Of a DNA stretch of 64,000 bases, positions 57,649-64,000 are shown one piece after another. Under the pieces are notes generated by a model. That model was not told the origin of the DNA, searched no databases, and was given only the letters and a program-made list of their open reading frames with translations. The position numbers were made by a program, and so were the translations under genes. Positions within the stretch are counted from its first letter, which is position 1; each line of letters opens with the position of its first letter. This DNA comes from Hymenobacter siberiensis. GTDB lineage: Bacteria; Bacteroidota; Bacteroidia; Cytophagales; Hymenobacteraceae. Location of the stretch: NCBI RefSeq assembly GCF_018967865.2, contig NZ_JAHLZY020000001.1:1550001-1614000 (forward strand). The letters run 5' to 3'.

Positions 57649-60501
57649 CTAACGGGTTATCACCACTTTCTGCTGATAGGTGCCGGCTGTGCCGGGAATG
57701 CGCAGCACGTACACGCCGGCGGCTATCGCGCTCAGGTCGAAGGTAGCCTCGGCCTGCTGGGTGGGCAGGGCCCAGCGGCGCACGGCGCGGCCGGTGAGGT
57801 CGAGTAGGGTGGCCTGCGTGGCGGGCGCTACGGCCGGCAGCACCACGGTGAGGCGCTGGCTGGTGGGGTTTGGATACACTCGGAATGTGTTGTTTGCCAA
57901 AGCTGCCGAGCGCGTGGGTAGCACGGTGGCATAAGCCGTGGCCGCCGCATCGGCCGAGGCCTGGAGCTGTGCCAGCGTGGGCGCGGCCAGCACGGCAAAG
58001 GCCACGGTGGTAGAGTCGCCGGGGGCCAGCCGGGCCAGCCGGGTGCCCACTACCTGCGATACATCGGCCCCGTTGGGCAGGCCGGCGGTGCGCTGGGCGC
58101 GGGCGGTGCCGCTGCTCAGGGCCAGGAATTTTTCGGCCAATGAAAAGCCGTCGGCCAGGCGGATGGGGGCGCCGGCGGGCGCGCCGCCGTCAATGGAATA
58201 CACGGCCGGCGCGCCGCCGCGCAGCAGCCGGATGCCCGCGTAGGCCATGGGGGCGGGGGTGCCGGCCGGGCCGGCCAGCGCGTAGCAGTAGCCCAGGGCG
58301 CGGGCGCTGTCGTAGGCGGCGGCGTTGCGGGCCGCGCCGTTGGAATTGGGTAGGTCCCAATCGGCAAAAATGCCGGCGTAGAGGGGCTTGAGCGTATCGG
58401 CGGTGAGGTTTTTGAGCGAATATTCCAGCACCACGAAATCGCGGCGGTCGGGCGTGGCCCAGGCGTAGGCGCGCTGGCGCACGGCCACGCCCACGCTCCG
58501 CACGCGGCTGCCGGCCACCGGAATGGTGTCCTGAAAGGCGATGCGGGCTTCCTGGTCGGTGCGGGGGCCGGGCTGCTGACGGGTAGCCTGGCGCAGGCTG
58601 AAAAACGACTGCCGCGACTGCCCGCCGCTGCTGCGCAGCCGGTCCGATACCCGGGTGGGCGTGGTGGCCAATAGCAGGCCGCCTTCGCTCAGGATATTGC
58701 CACCGGCGCGGTAGCTCAGGCCTGCGCCCACGGTGCCGATGAGGTTATCGAAGGCCAGATTGCCCCGGCTGGTGAGCGTGATATTCAAATCGTTGGCATC
58801 GAGTACCACGTAGTCGGGGTTCAGCATCAGGTCCACGTATTGGTCGTACTGAAAGCCGGCGGCGGCCGTGATGCGGTAGCGCAGCGTGGCCGTGGCATTG
58901 AGCGGAATACCGCTGGCCGCCACCGCCAGCCGGAAGGGCGCGCTGAAGTTGGTGGCGCGGACCAGCGTGGCCATGTTGCCCACCACAAAGCTGCCCTGCC
59001 GCACCGTGAGGTAGGGCGAGAGCGAAGTGAGCGTGACCGTGAGCCCGGCCACCGGCAGTAGCATATTCTGCACGTCCACGGCCAGGCGCAGGGTGTCGGC
59101 GGGGGCATAGGCGGGCCGGGCGGGTAGGAACGTGCTGGCGATGACGCGGGCCTCCTTCGGGCTTTCGGTGAGGGCGCGCAGCACGTTGAGGCGGCCGGTG
59201 CCGAGGCGGCCGGCCCAGGCCGCGTTGGCGGGCAGGGCGTCGATATTGTCGGTGGTCTGGCGCAGGCGCGCCCTTACCTGGGCGGCCGTGAGCTGCGGGA
59301 ATCGCCACCGCACCAGCGCCGCCGCCGCCGCCGCCAGCGGCGCGGCAAACGAGGTGCCGCCCACGGCCACGTAATCGGCATCGGCCACGCCGCTCGCCGA
59401 TACCGTGTGGTAGCCCTGCGTGGTGAGGATGCTGATGCCCGGGGCCACCAAATCGACGCGGTGGTTGAACGTGCCGCTGCCGCTTTTCTGGTCCGTGCTT
59501 TGCACCCCGGATACCGACAGCACATGGTCGTAGGAAGCGGGGTAAAAGAGCACGTCGGCGTTGGTATTGCCGGCGGCGGCTACCACCACGGCGTCGCGGT
59601 TCACGGCTGCGTACGTGATGGCATCCTGCTCGAAGCGCGAGTAGCCACCTATTGCGCCCCAGCTCATGTTGATGACCTGACAGCCGTGGTCGGCGGCATA
59701 CACCACGGCCTCGAACCCGGCAAAAGAGCCGGTGGGCGTGTTGGGATAAATGTTCAGGGGTAGAAACCGGCACTGGTTGCCCAGGCCGGCAATGCCGAGG
59801 CCGTTGTCGGTGCGGGCGGCGGCCACCCCGGCCACCATCGAGCCGTGGATGATGGTGATGTCGTAGCCGCAGTCGTTGTCGTTGTTGGCCAGGTCCCAGC
59901 CGGTGAAGTTGTCCACGTAGCCGTCGCCGTCGTCGTCGAGGCCGTTTATAGGGTCGGCGTAGTTGTGCTTCAGCTGCTGGCGCAGGTCCTCGTGGGTGAG
60001 GCGCACGCCGCCATCGGTGATGCCGATGACGATGCTGCTGTCGCCCCGGGTAACATCCCAGGCGCGGTAAGCGTGAATTTGCTTCAGGTAGAACTGACTG
60101 GCTGCGAGGCTGGTGAGCGTAGAGTCGGCCCGGGGGTCGTTGGGCTGGTATAGCGGCTCGCGGGTATAAAGCGGCTCCACGTACTCCACGGCCCCGGTGC
60201 CCAGCAGCACGGCTCGGGCCCGGTCGAACGGCGTGGCGGCGGGCAGCTCAACCTGGTAAATCCGCCGCAGGTCCACGCTGCCGGGCCGCTCGGGACTAGG
60301 GGCCTGGGTGTGGGGAAATTTCTGCCGCAGGCCGTGGGCGCTCAGCGCATTCAGCGCGGCCTCAAGAGCCGCCGGGGCCTGGCCGGGCCGCAGCTTCAGC
60401 ACCAGCCGGCCAGGAATGGTGGGCGGCGTGGCCACGGCCGTAGCCGCCTGCCCCAATCCAATTAATAAGAAGAAAAATAATGCACGTAACGTGTTTTTCA
60501 T
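57649..60501 (-). CDS. Secreted subtilisin-like serine peptidase (S8) with T9SS type A C-terminal domain
   Basis: 950 residues with signal peptide (LRALFFFLLIGLGQAATAVA). A propeptide ~30-140 leads to the S8 domain. Catalytic Asp in SIVIGITDGGVRLTHED, His in IIHGSMVAGVAAA, oxyanion Asn in AAGNTNADVLFYPASYD, nucleophile Ser in VGGTSFAAPLAAAAAALV. A long linker of beta modules follows (~450-850). The C-terminus is a T9SS type A sorting domain: VYPNPTSQRLTVVL, LLDLTGRAVRRW, LSAIAAGVYVLRI, YQQKVVITR. Exported and attached to the cell surface; a role in nutrient or protein turnover is inferred. HGSMVAG in place of HGTxVAG is common in this branch. Confidence 0.9.
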   Translation of the reverse strand: MKNTLRALFFFLLIGLGQAATAVATPPTIPGRLVLKLRPGQAPAALEAALNALSAHGLRQKFPHTQAPSPERPGSVDLRRIYQVELPAATPFDRARAVLLGTGAVEYVEPLYTREPLYQPNDPRADSTLTSLAASQFYLKQIHAYRAWDVTRGDSSIVIGITDGGVRLTHEDLRQQLKHNYADPINGLDDDGDGYVDNFTGWDLANNDNDCGYDITIIHGSMVAGVAAARTDNGLGIAGLGNQCRFLPLNIYPNTPTGSFAGFEAVVYAADHGCQVINMSWGAIGGYSRFEQDAITYAAVNRDAVVVAAAGNTNADVLFYPASYDHVLSVSGVQSTDQKSGSGTFNHRVDLVAPGISILTTQGYHTVSASGVADADYVAVGGTSFAAPLAAAAAALVRWRFPQLTAAQVRARLRQTTDNIDALPANAAWAGRLGTGRLNVLRALTESPKEARVIASTFLPARPAYAPADTLRLAVDVQNMLLPVAGLTVTLTSLSPYLTVRQGSFVVGNMATLVRATNFSAPFRLAVAASGIPLNATATLRYRITAAAGFQYDQYVDLMLNPDYVVLDANDLNITLTSRGNLAFDNLIGTVGAGLSYRAGGNILSEGGLLLATTPTRVSDRLRSSGGQSRQSFFSLRQATRQQPGPRTDQEARIAFQDTIPVAGSRVRSVGVAVRQRAYAWATPDRRDFVVLEYSLKNLTADTLKPLYAGIFADWDLPNSNGAARNAAAYDSARALGYCYALAGPAGTPAPMAYAGIRLLRGGAPAVYSIDGGAPAGAPIRLADGFSLAEKFLALSSGTARAQRTAGLPNGADVSQVVGTRLARLAPGDSTTVAFAVLAAPTLAQLQASADAAATAYATVLPTRSAALANNTFRVYPNPTSQRLTVVLPAVAPATQATLLDLTGRAVRRWALPTQQAEATFDLSAIAAGVYVLRIPGTAGTYQQKVVITR

Positions 60502-60592
60502 CAGGTAAAAGCCTTGCGGTGATATCGCAGTTAAAGATAAGAGCTTACGTATTGATTACGCGGGTTGGATTATCGGCAGACCCGTAAAAAGC

Positions 60593-60624
60593 AAGCCCGT
60601 CGCTTCAGCAGAAGCGGCGGGCTT
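60593..60624 (-). terminator. Hairpin downstream of the small secreted protein gene
   Basis: AAGCCCGTCGCTT (60593-60605) and AAGCGGCGGGCTT (60612-60624) pair with one mismatch and a CAGCAG loop; the minus strand continues into GCTTTTTAC. Confidence 0.6.
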
Positions 60625-60646
60625 GGCAGGATAGGGCTGCGCGGTG

Positions 60647-60964
60647 CTAACGCGGGTTGTAGTACTTGTAGGGCTTAGGCGATTTGGCCGTTTTGAAGGA
60701 CTCCAGCTTGTGGGGCTTCATGTCGATAACCGGGCGGTTGCTCTCGCGGCGAAACTGAATTTTGTTGTTTTTGCCCTGGCCCGATTCCGAGGTGTGGGAA
60801 AAGGCGCGCCGGGCTTTCAACTTGGGGCGCGACTGCGCGGTGGCCGGAATGGTCAGGCTCAGGCCGAGGCCCAGGAACAGCAGAAAAAAAACTTGTGCAT
60901 GATGGTAAAAAAAGACAGTGAAGGACAGAGCAAATAAGTTGCTCGGGAAGTGATTGAGGAGCAA
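60647..60964 (-). CDS. Small secreted hypothetical protein, start uncertain
   Basis: 105 residues. A hydrophobic stretch (FFLLFLGLGLSLTIPATAQ) ends in a signal-peptidase-like ATAQ, after which a basic ~65-residue mature part follows (SRPKLKARRAFSHTSESG then PHKLESFKTAKSPKPYKYY). The nearest ATG that would give a compact signal peptide (MHK-FFF) lies in another frame: eight Ts at 60889-60896 separate it from the ORF, where nine would be needed. A one-base indel or another start is possible. It may be a family-specific surface protein. Confidence 0.45.
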   Translation of the reverse strand: MLLNHFPSNLFALSFTVFFYHHAQVFFLLFLGLGLSLTIPATAQSRPKLKARRAFSHTSESGQGKNNKIQFRRESNRPVIDMKPHKLESFKTAKSPKPYKYYNPR

Positions 60965-60990
60965 GTAAGTGGCTAACCAGCAGCAGATAG

Positions 60991-61299
60991 CTATAATAGG
61001 GCTTGTACGTCGTGGCCCAGATTTTCGATATCCTGCCGCAGCTGCTGCCAGGTGCCGTGCTCGGAGCCGGAGGTCGGAGTGTCGGCCTGCGTAAGCTGCG
61101 CTGCCAGGCGGGCGCGCTTGGCTTCGAGGGCGGTGGCGTGGGCCTCGTAGGTATTGGCGGAGCCGGCGGCCGTGGCGTGGGCGCGGTTGTGCAGGGTCTT
61201 GATTTTGGCATCCAGCTCATCAAGGGCCAGGCGCAGGTTGGGAGCCGAAAGCTGCGGGTCGCGCGGAGCACAAGCGTCGGAAGTAGGGGAGGGGACCAT
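60991..61299 (-). CDS. Small coiled-coil-like hypothetical protein
   Basis: 102 residues. After a polar start (MVPSPTSDACAPRDPQ), most of the sequence is predicted helix with heptad-like hydrophobics (LALDELDAKIKTLHNRAHA, then ALEAKRARLAAQLTQAD and WQQLRQDIENLGHDVQALL). It resembles stress-inducible helical proteins of unknown function. No membrane segment. Followed downstream in the same direction by the small secreted protein. Confidence 0.5.
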   Translation of the reverse strand: MVPSPTSDACAPRDPQLSAPNLRLALDELDAKIKTLHNRAHATAAGSANTYEAHATALEAKRARLAAQLTQADTPTSGSEHGTWQQLRQDIENLGHDVQALL

Positions 61300-61402
61300 G
61301 GGCGGCGAAGTAAGCGGCAGGACAGTTGGGTGTTGTACTGCTTTCAGCCCCGAAAAGATGCCGCCCAGGGCCGCCGTCCCGCCCCCCGGTTATGTTGCCA
61401 AC

Positions 61403-62604
61403 TACTCTACCCTACTATTTTTAGTAATTGATTTTTAGCAAGTTGCCTCGTAATCCAGTTCAGTAGCGTTTCAACCAAGCGGGCCAATGGGTCCTCGGGC
61501 AGGGTCAGCGGGCGGGCGAGTTGGCGGAGCAGATTGAGGCCGTGGCGGCTCAGGCTGGCGGCCCGGTAGCCGTGGTTTTTGCGGGCAATGGGCTGGCGGC
61601 CGCCGTGGGCGGCCGCGCCCACGCCCAGACAAAACGCGTAGGCCAGGCTGACCAGGGCCACGAGCTTGCGCAGCTTTTGGAAACAGCGCAAGTGGGTGGC
61701 TTCCAGGTTAAAGCCCCGCCCTTTCAGATTTTGAAAGCATTGCTCAATCGTCCAGCGCTTGGCATAGAGTTGCTCGAGGTGGTTCAGACCGGCCGTGGCA
61801 AACAGGAAGACAAACGCGTCCGCCGCCACGGCCTTGACCCAGACCTGCCCCCAGACTCCGTCGACCTGCACGTGGGCGAAGCGGCGCACCTGCCCCGGCA
61901 CCAGGCCCAGGTCGGCCACGGCCTGCCGCCGGCCGTCGGCGTGGGTCAGGCAGTGGTGCTTGGGCAGGCGCATGACAAAATTAAGCCCATTGTCTTTGAG
62001 CCACTTGAACCACGCATGGCCGACAAATTCCCGGTCGCCCACGACCAGGCCGATGCGGTCTTTGCCCAGCAAGGCCAGGCACTTTTCGAGCACCGCGATG
62101 CGGTCGGCGGCGTTGGAGTTGCCGCTGCGGTTGTCGAGCAGGTGCCAATAAAGGGGCACGTGGACCTCGCCCGTGCCGACGGTGACGAGCAGGATGTTCA
62201 CTTGGCACTGGCCGAAGTCCCACTCCGTGCGGTCGAGGCATAAGCGCAGCTTGCCCTGCGCAGGCAACAAACTCAGTAAAATCCTGGCCACCAGTACGTA
62301 ATTGAGGTCTACTTCGCGGAAAAAGTCCTGAATGCGCGTTTCGTTCGAGGCGGGCTTGGCCGCGTCATTGAGGTGCTGGGCCACCTCGCCGAATTGCACG
62401 TTGCGGCTCTTTATCAGGCCAAGAATAAACTGGCCCACAAACTTTTGGCGGGACAAGTGGCCCACAAACGGGGCCTGCTGCAAAAGCGTCGTAATTTTAG
62501 CGGCGAAGTGTTGCTTCACGGGGCAGAACGGGTTTTTGGTGGTGTCGTAACCCCAAAGGTCGGGCTGCCCCGTTTTTGTACCTGAAAAATAGTAGGGTAG
62601 AGTA
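61403..62604 (-). mobile_element. IS4-family insertion sequence (1,202 bp)
   Basis: Perfect 20-bp inverted repeats, TACTCTACCCTACTATTTTT (61403-61422) and its complement (62585-62604), bracket a transposase gene. GTTGCCAAC is directly repeated immediately outside (61394-61402, 62605-62613), a 9-bp target duplication. The flanks otherwise read as plain intergenic DNA between the coiled-coil gene and the TonB-like gene, so no gene was disrupted that I can see. Confidence 0.85.
61407..62519 (-). CDS. IS4-family transposase
   Basis: Starts are uncertain: the open frame runs back to 62681 through the terminal repeat, but a GTG at 62519 (VKQHFAAKITTLL) fits IS4-like N-termini inside the element; this gives about 370 residues. 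DDE residues: Asp in LRLCLDRTEWDF, Asp in IGLVVGDREFVGHAWF, and Glu in YAKRWTIEQCFQNLKGRGFN (the Y-(2)-R-(3)-E-(6)-K signature of IS4 transposases). It ends 4 bp inside the left terminal repeat. The protein appears intact. Confidence 0.87.
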   Translation of the reverse strand: MKQHFAAKITTLLQQAPFVGHLSRQKFVGQFILGLIKSRNVQFGEVAQHLNDAAKPASNETRIQDFFREVDLNYVLVARILLSLLPAQGKLRLCLDRTEWDFGQCQVNILLVTVGTGEVHVPLYWHLLDNRSGNSNAADRIAVLEKCLALLGKDRIGLVVGDREFVGHAWFKWLKDNGLNFVMRLPKHHCLTHADGRRQAVADLGLVPGQVRRFAHVQVDGVWGQVWVKAVAADAFVFLFATAGLNHLEQLYAKRWTIEQCFQNLKGRGFNLEATHLRCFQKLRKLVALVSLAYAFCLGVGAAAHGGRQPIARKNHGYRAASLSRHGLNLLRQLARPLTLPEDPLARLVETLLNWITRQLAKNQLLKIVG

Positions 62605-62667
62605 GTTGCCAACATTACCACAACAAAAGGATAATTCTCCGGCCGCTGCGCCCGCAACAAGGCCAGG

Positions 62668-62675
62668 TAGCTTTG
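62668..62675 (+). promoter_or_regulatory. Putative -7 box of the TonB-like gene (TAGCTTTG)
   Basis: TAnnTTTG match 28 nt before the ATG at 62703, outside the IS element. Confidence 0.35.
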
Positions 62676-62702
62676 TGGCATAGAACTTTAGCCCGACCCC
62701 TC

Positions 62703-63146
62703 ATGCATTACCGTTGCGCTTTTGTGGTTGGCCTGATGGTGGCGGCGAGCGGCCTTGCTCAGGCCCAGACGGCTTCGGTAGTGGCGGTGGCCCAGGCCGA
62801 AGGCAGCGCCGCCGCCGCCCCGGCGGCTCCCACCGTCTATTTCACGGCCGAGGAAATGCCGAGCTTCCCCGGCGGCGACGCGGCGCTGGTGAAGTTCCTG
62901 AGCAGCAAGGTGCAATGCCCCGCCGCCGCCCTCGACCGTGGTTTGTCTGGCAAAGTCCACGTCGCCTTCACCGTAGACCCCGCCGGCCACCTGCACGACC
63001 CGCACGTAGTGCGCGGCCTGGGCAGCGGCCTCGACGCAGAAGCCCTGCGCCTCGTGCGCCTCATGCCTTGGTGGACGCTCGGCAAGGTCCACGGCCAGCC
63101 CGTGTGGGTGAGCATGACCATGCCCATCGTGTTTCGGTTGCTTTGA
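62703..63146 (+). CDS. TonB C-terminal domain-containing secreted protein
   Basis: 147 residues from ATG 62703 (MHYRCAFVVGLMVAASGLAQA), a signal peptide rather than the usual TonB membrane anchor. The C-terminal ~95 residues match the TonB_C fold: MPSFPGGDAALVKFLSSKVQCP, GKVHVAFTVDPAGHLHDPHVVRGLG, ALRLVRLMPWW and VWVSMTMPIVFRL. It lacks the Pro-rich spanner of energy-transducing TonB, so it probably binds a periplasmic partner instead of driving a TonB-dependent receptor. Convergent with the next gene with an 11-bp gap. A TAGCTTTG box lies 28 nt upstream. Confidence 0.8.
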   Translation: MHYRCAFVVGLMVAASGLAQAQTASVVAVAQAEGSAAAAPAAPTVYFTAEEMPSFPGGDAALVKFLSSKVQCPAAALDRGLSGKVHVAFTVDPAGHLHDPHVVRGLGSGLDAEALRLVRLMPWWTLGKVHGQPVWVSMTMPIVFRLL

Positions 63147-63157
63147 AAATCAGTTAA

Positions 63158-63712
63158 TTAGCCATCCATAATGCGGGGCAGGCCCAGCTCTCGCGCTAGT
63201 GGGGCCGCGCCCGACTGCCACAGGGCGGCCAGCACCGCGTTGGCGGTTTCGGCCAGTTCCAGGTGGAAGTCTTCGTGCAGGCGGGTGGTTTGGCGCAAGG
63301 CCTCCTGGGTGCGTTTGGCCAGGTGCTGAAGCAGGGGCTGGGTGGGGCCGTGCAGGCGCGCCGTGCTGGCCGTCTGGTGCCGGAACACGTTGGCCAGCAG
63401 CCGCCAGCTGAGCTCGGCCTCGCCAAAAGCATCATCGGTTATTTTGGCGTGGTAGGCCAGCCGCGTCTGGAGCTGCCGCAGGATAACGAGCAGGTCGTTG
63501 GGCGTTTGGTGGAAGCCCCGCACCGGGTCGTCGACCTGGGTGCGCAGGGTGGCGCGGCGGGTTGCCAGCGCCTCGGGGCCCTCCAGCAGCCGGAAGGCCA
63601 GCTGTTCGGTCAGCACGGCATCTTGGGCCACGAGGCGGGCCAGGAGCTGGTCCTTTTCTTTCTGCGGCAGCTGCAGTAGGGCTTTGCGAAGGGCGGGCGG
63701 GAGGGCGGGCAT
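63158..63712 (-). CDS. Hypothetical helical protein
   Basis: 184 residues. Dominated by helices with many Leu, Gln, Arg and Ala (LRKALLQLPQKEKDQLLARLVAQ, then LAYHAKITDDAFGEAELSWRLLANVF and LAKRTQEALRQTTRLHEDFHLELAE). No signal peptide, motif or family was recognised. Probably a cytosolic protein conserved in this lineage. It lies ~70 bp from the stress protein gene that runs off the window, in the same direction. Confidence 0.45.
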   Translation of the reverse strand: MPALPPALRKALLQLPQKEKDQLLARLVAQDAVLTEQLAFRLLEGPEALATRRATLRTQVDDPVRGFHQTPNDLLVILRQLQTRLAYHAKITDDAFGEAELSWRLLANVFRHQTASTARLHGPTQPLLQHLAKRTQEALRQTTRLHEDFHLELAETANAVLAALWQSGAAPLARELGLPRIMDG

Positions 63713-63781
63713 GGGGAGGTGCTACGCGGGCAAGGTTCAGCCGCAAGCTACGTGCCTCGCGCCCGCAAGGTGCCGCTGTGC

Positions 63782-64000
63782 CTACCGGGCCGGCAGTATC
63801 AGGATGGGCAACGCGCTGTCCAGCGCGAGCTGGGCCGTCACGCTATTATGAAAAAGCTTGCCCAGAAAGCTGCGCTCACGGGCAATCACCACCAGCAAAT
63901 CGAAGTCATGGGGCTGGGCCACCTGCATAATGCCCCGGGCCGCGCTGGCGCTGGTCACGGTGCGGGCGTGGGGCGGGGCCAGGTCGACCAGCAGGCCGGT
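63782..64000 (-). CDS. Universal stress protein, C-terminal part (5' beyond window)
   Basis: Minus strand, open to the window edge; the stop TAG is at 63782-63784. The visible 72 residues read IMQVAQPHDFDLLVVIARE, then RSFLGKLFHNSVTAQLALDS and ALPILILPAR, which resembles the last strands and helix of a UspA domain (the VVIxxxG-type segment and terminal LPxLILP). The ATP-loop glycines are mostly replaced (ARERSFLGKLF). The product is a third universal-stress-like protein in the window, besides 38143 and 39288. Confidence 0.7.
   Translation of the reverse strand, partial: TGLLVDLAPPHARTVTSASAARGIMQVAQPHDFDLLVVIARERSFLGKLFHNSVTAQLALDSALPILILPAR

Noticed and set aside
57513..57746. Small plus-strand ORF before the subtilase
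   Set aside because: Overlaps the subtilase 3' end and its terminator; Arg-rich translation without family support.
62605..62681. Short ORF MPQSYLALLRAQRPENYPFV as a gene interrupted by the IS4 element
   Set aside because: Rejoining across the target duplication gives a stop after about 26 codons, so no disrupted gene is evident.

Overview
The window is about 64 kb of GC-rich bacterial chromosome that looks like Hymenobacter or a close relative (Bacteroidota, Cytophagales). The signs are two giant secreted proteins with the gliding-motility type B C-terminal domain, a subtilase with a type IX secretion (T9SS) tail, TAnnTTTG-like -7 promoter boxes, a three-gene sdhC-sdhA-sdhB operon, fasciclin and TonB-type proteins, and dense intergenic palindromes of the GTCATGCTGAGCGCAGCGAAGCAT type. 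No rRNA, tRNA or CRISPR was recognised. The species assignment is inference.

Layout. 1-5.3 kb: the end of an RNA methyltransferase gene, an inverted-repeat element carrying a DUF559 endonuclease-like ORF that reads in frame into recQ, a LexA/CI-like repressor with a possible operator, and a pirin. 5.3-12 kb: outer-membrane and secreted proteins, a fasciclin lipoprotein, an alpha/beta hydrolase lacking its nucleophile, an MtfA-like metallopeptidase with a SEC-C tail, and a frameshifted tyrosine phosphatase. 12-20.4 kb: DEAD-box helicase DbpA, a BrkB-family membrane protein, DUF2062, a DUF2254 gene broken by two in-frame TGA codons, an FMN reductase, an MFS transporter and an aldo/keto reductase. 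20.5-24.2 kb: succinate dehydrogenase operon. 24.5-30.8 kb: two tandem paralogous ~986-residue type B T9SS proteins. 30.9-44.3 kb: fabD, a polytopic membrane protein, folK, a hydrolase, a polyprenyl synthase, a P450, two universal stress proteins, a TlpA-like lipoprotein and aconitase.

44.4-47.7 kb is an AT-rich accessory island. An IS5-type element is split by a second, intact IS5-type element (13-bp inverted repeats, 3-bp target duplication), and both appear to use -1 frameshifting on A-runs. Next come an HNH/zinc-finger ORF and a REP-associated tyrosine transposase (RAYT) bracketed by identical palindromes. 47.7-57 kb: EcsC, glycosyltransferase, ATP-pyrophosphatase, MutS-like ATPase, a broken YiaA-like gene, a TIGR02117 protein, an alpha/beta protein, a mechanosensitive channel, and a ~244-bp MITE with a 10-bp target duplication. 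57-64 kb: T9SS subtilase, small hypothetical genes, an IS4-family element with a 9-bp target duplication, a TonB-like protein, and the end of another universal stress protein.

The most unusual theme is the density of several unrelated palindromic repeat families. Two of them sit next to a candidate mobilising protein: DUF559 at 0.3-1.0 kb and RAYT at 46.9-47.7 kb. A second theme is decay: three genes carry premature stops or a frameshift, and two hydrolases have Gly at the nucleophilic Ser position. Either this genome is losing accessory enzymes or the assembly has errors.
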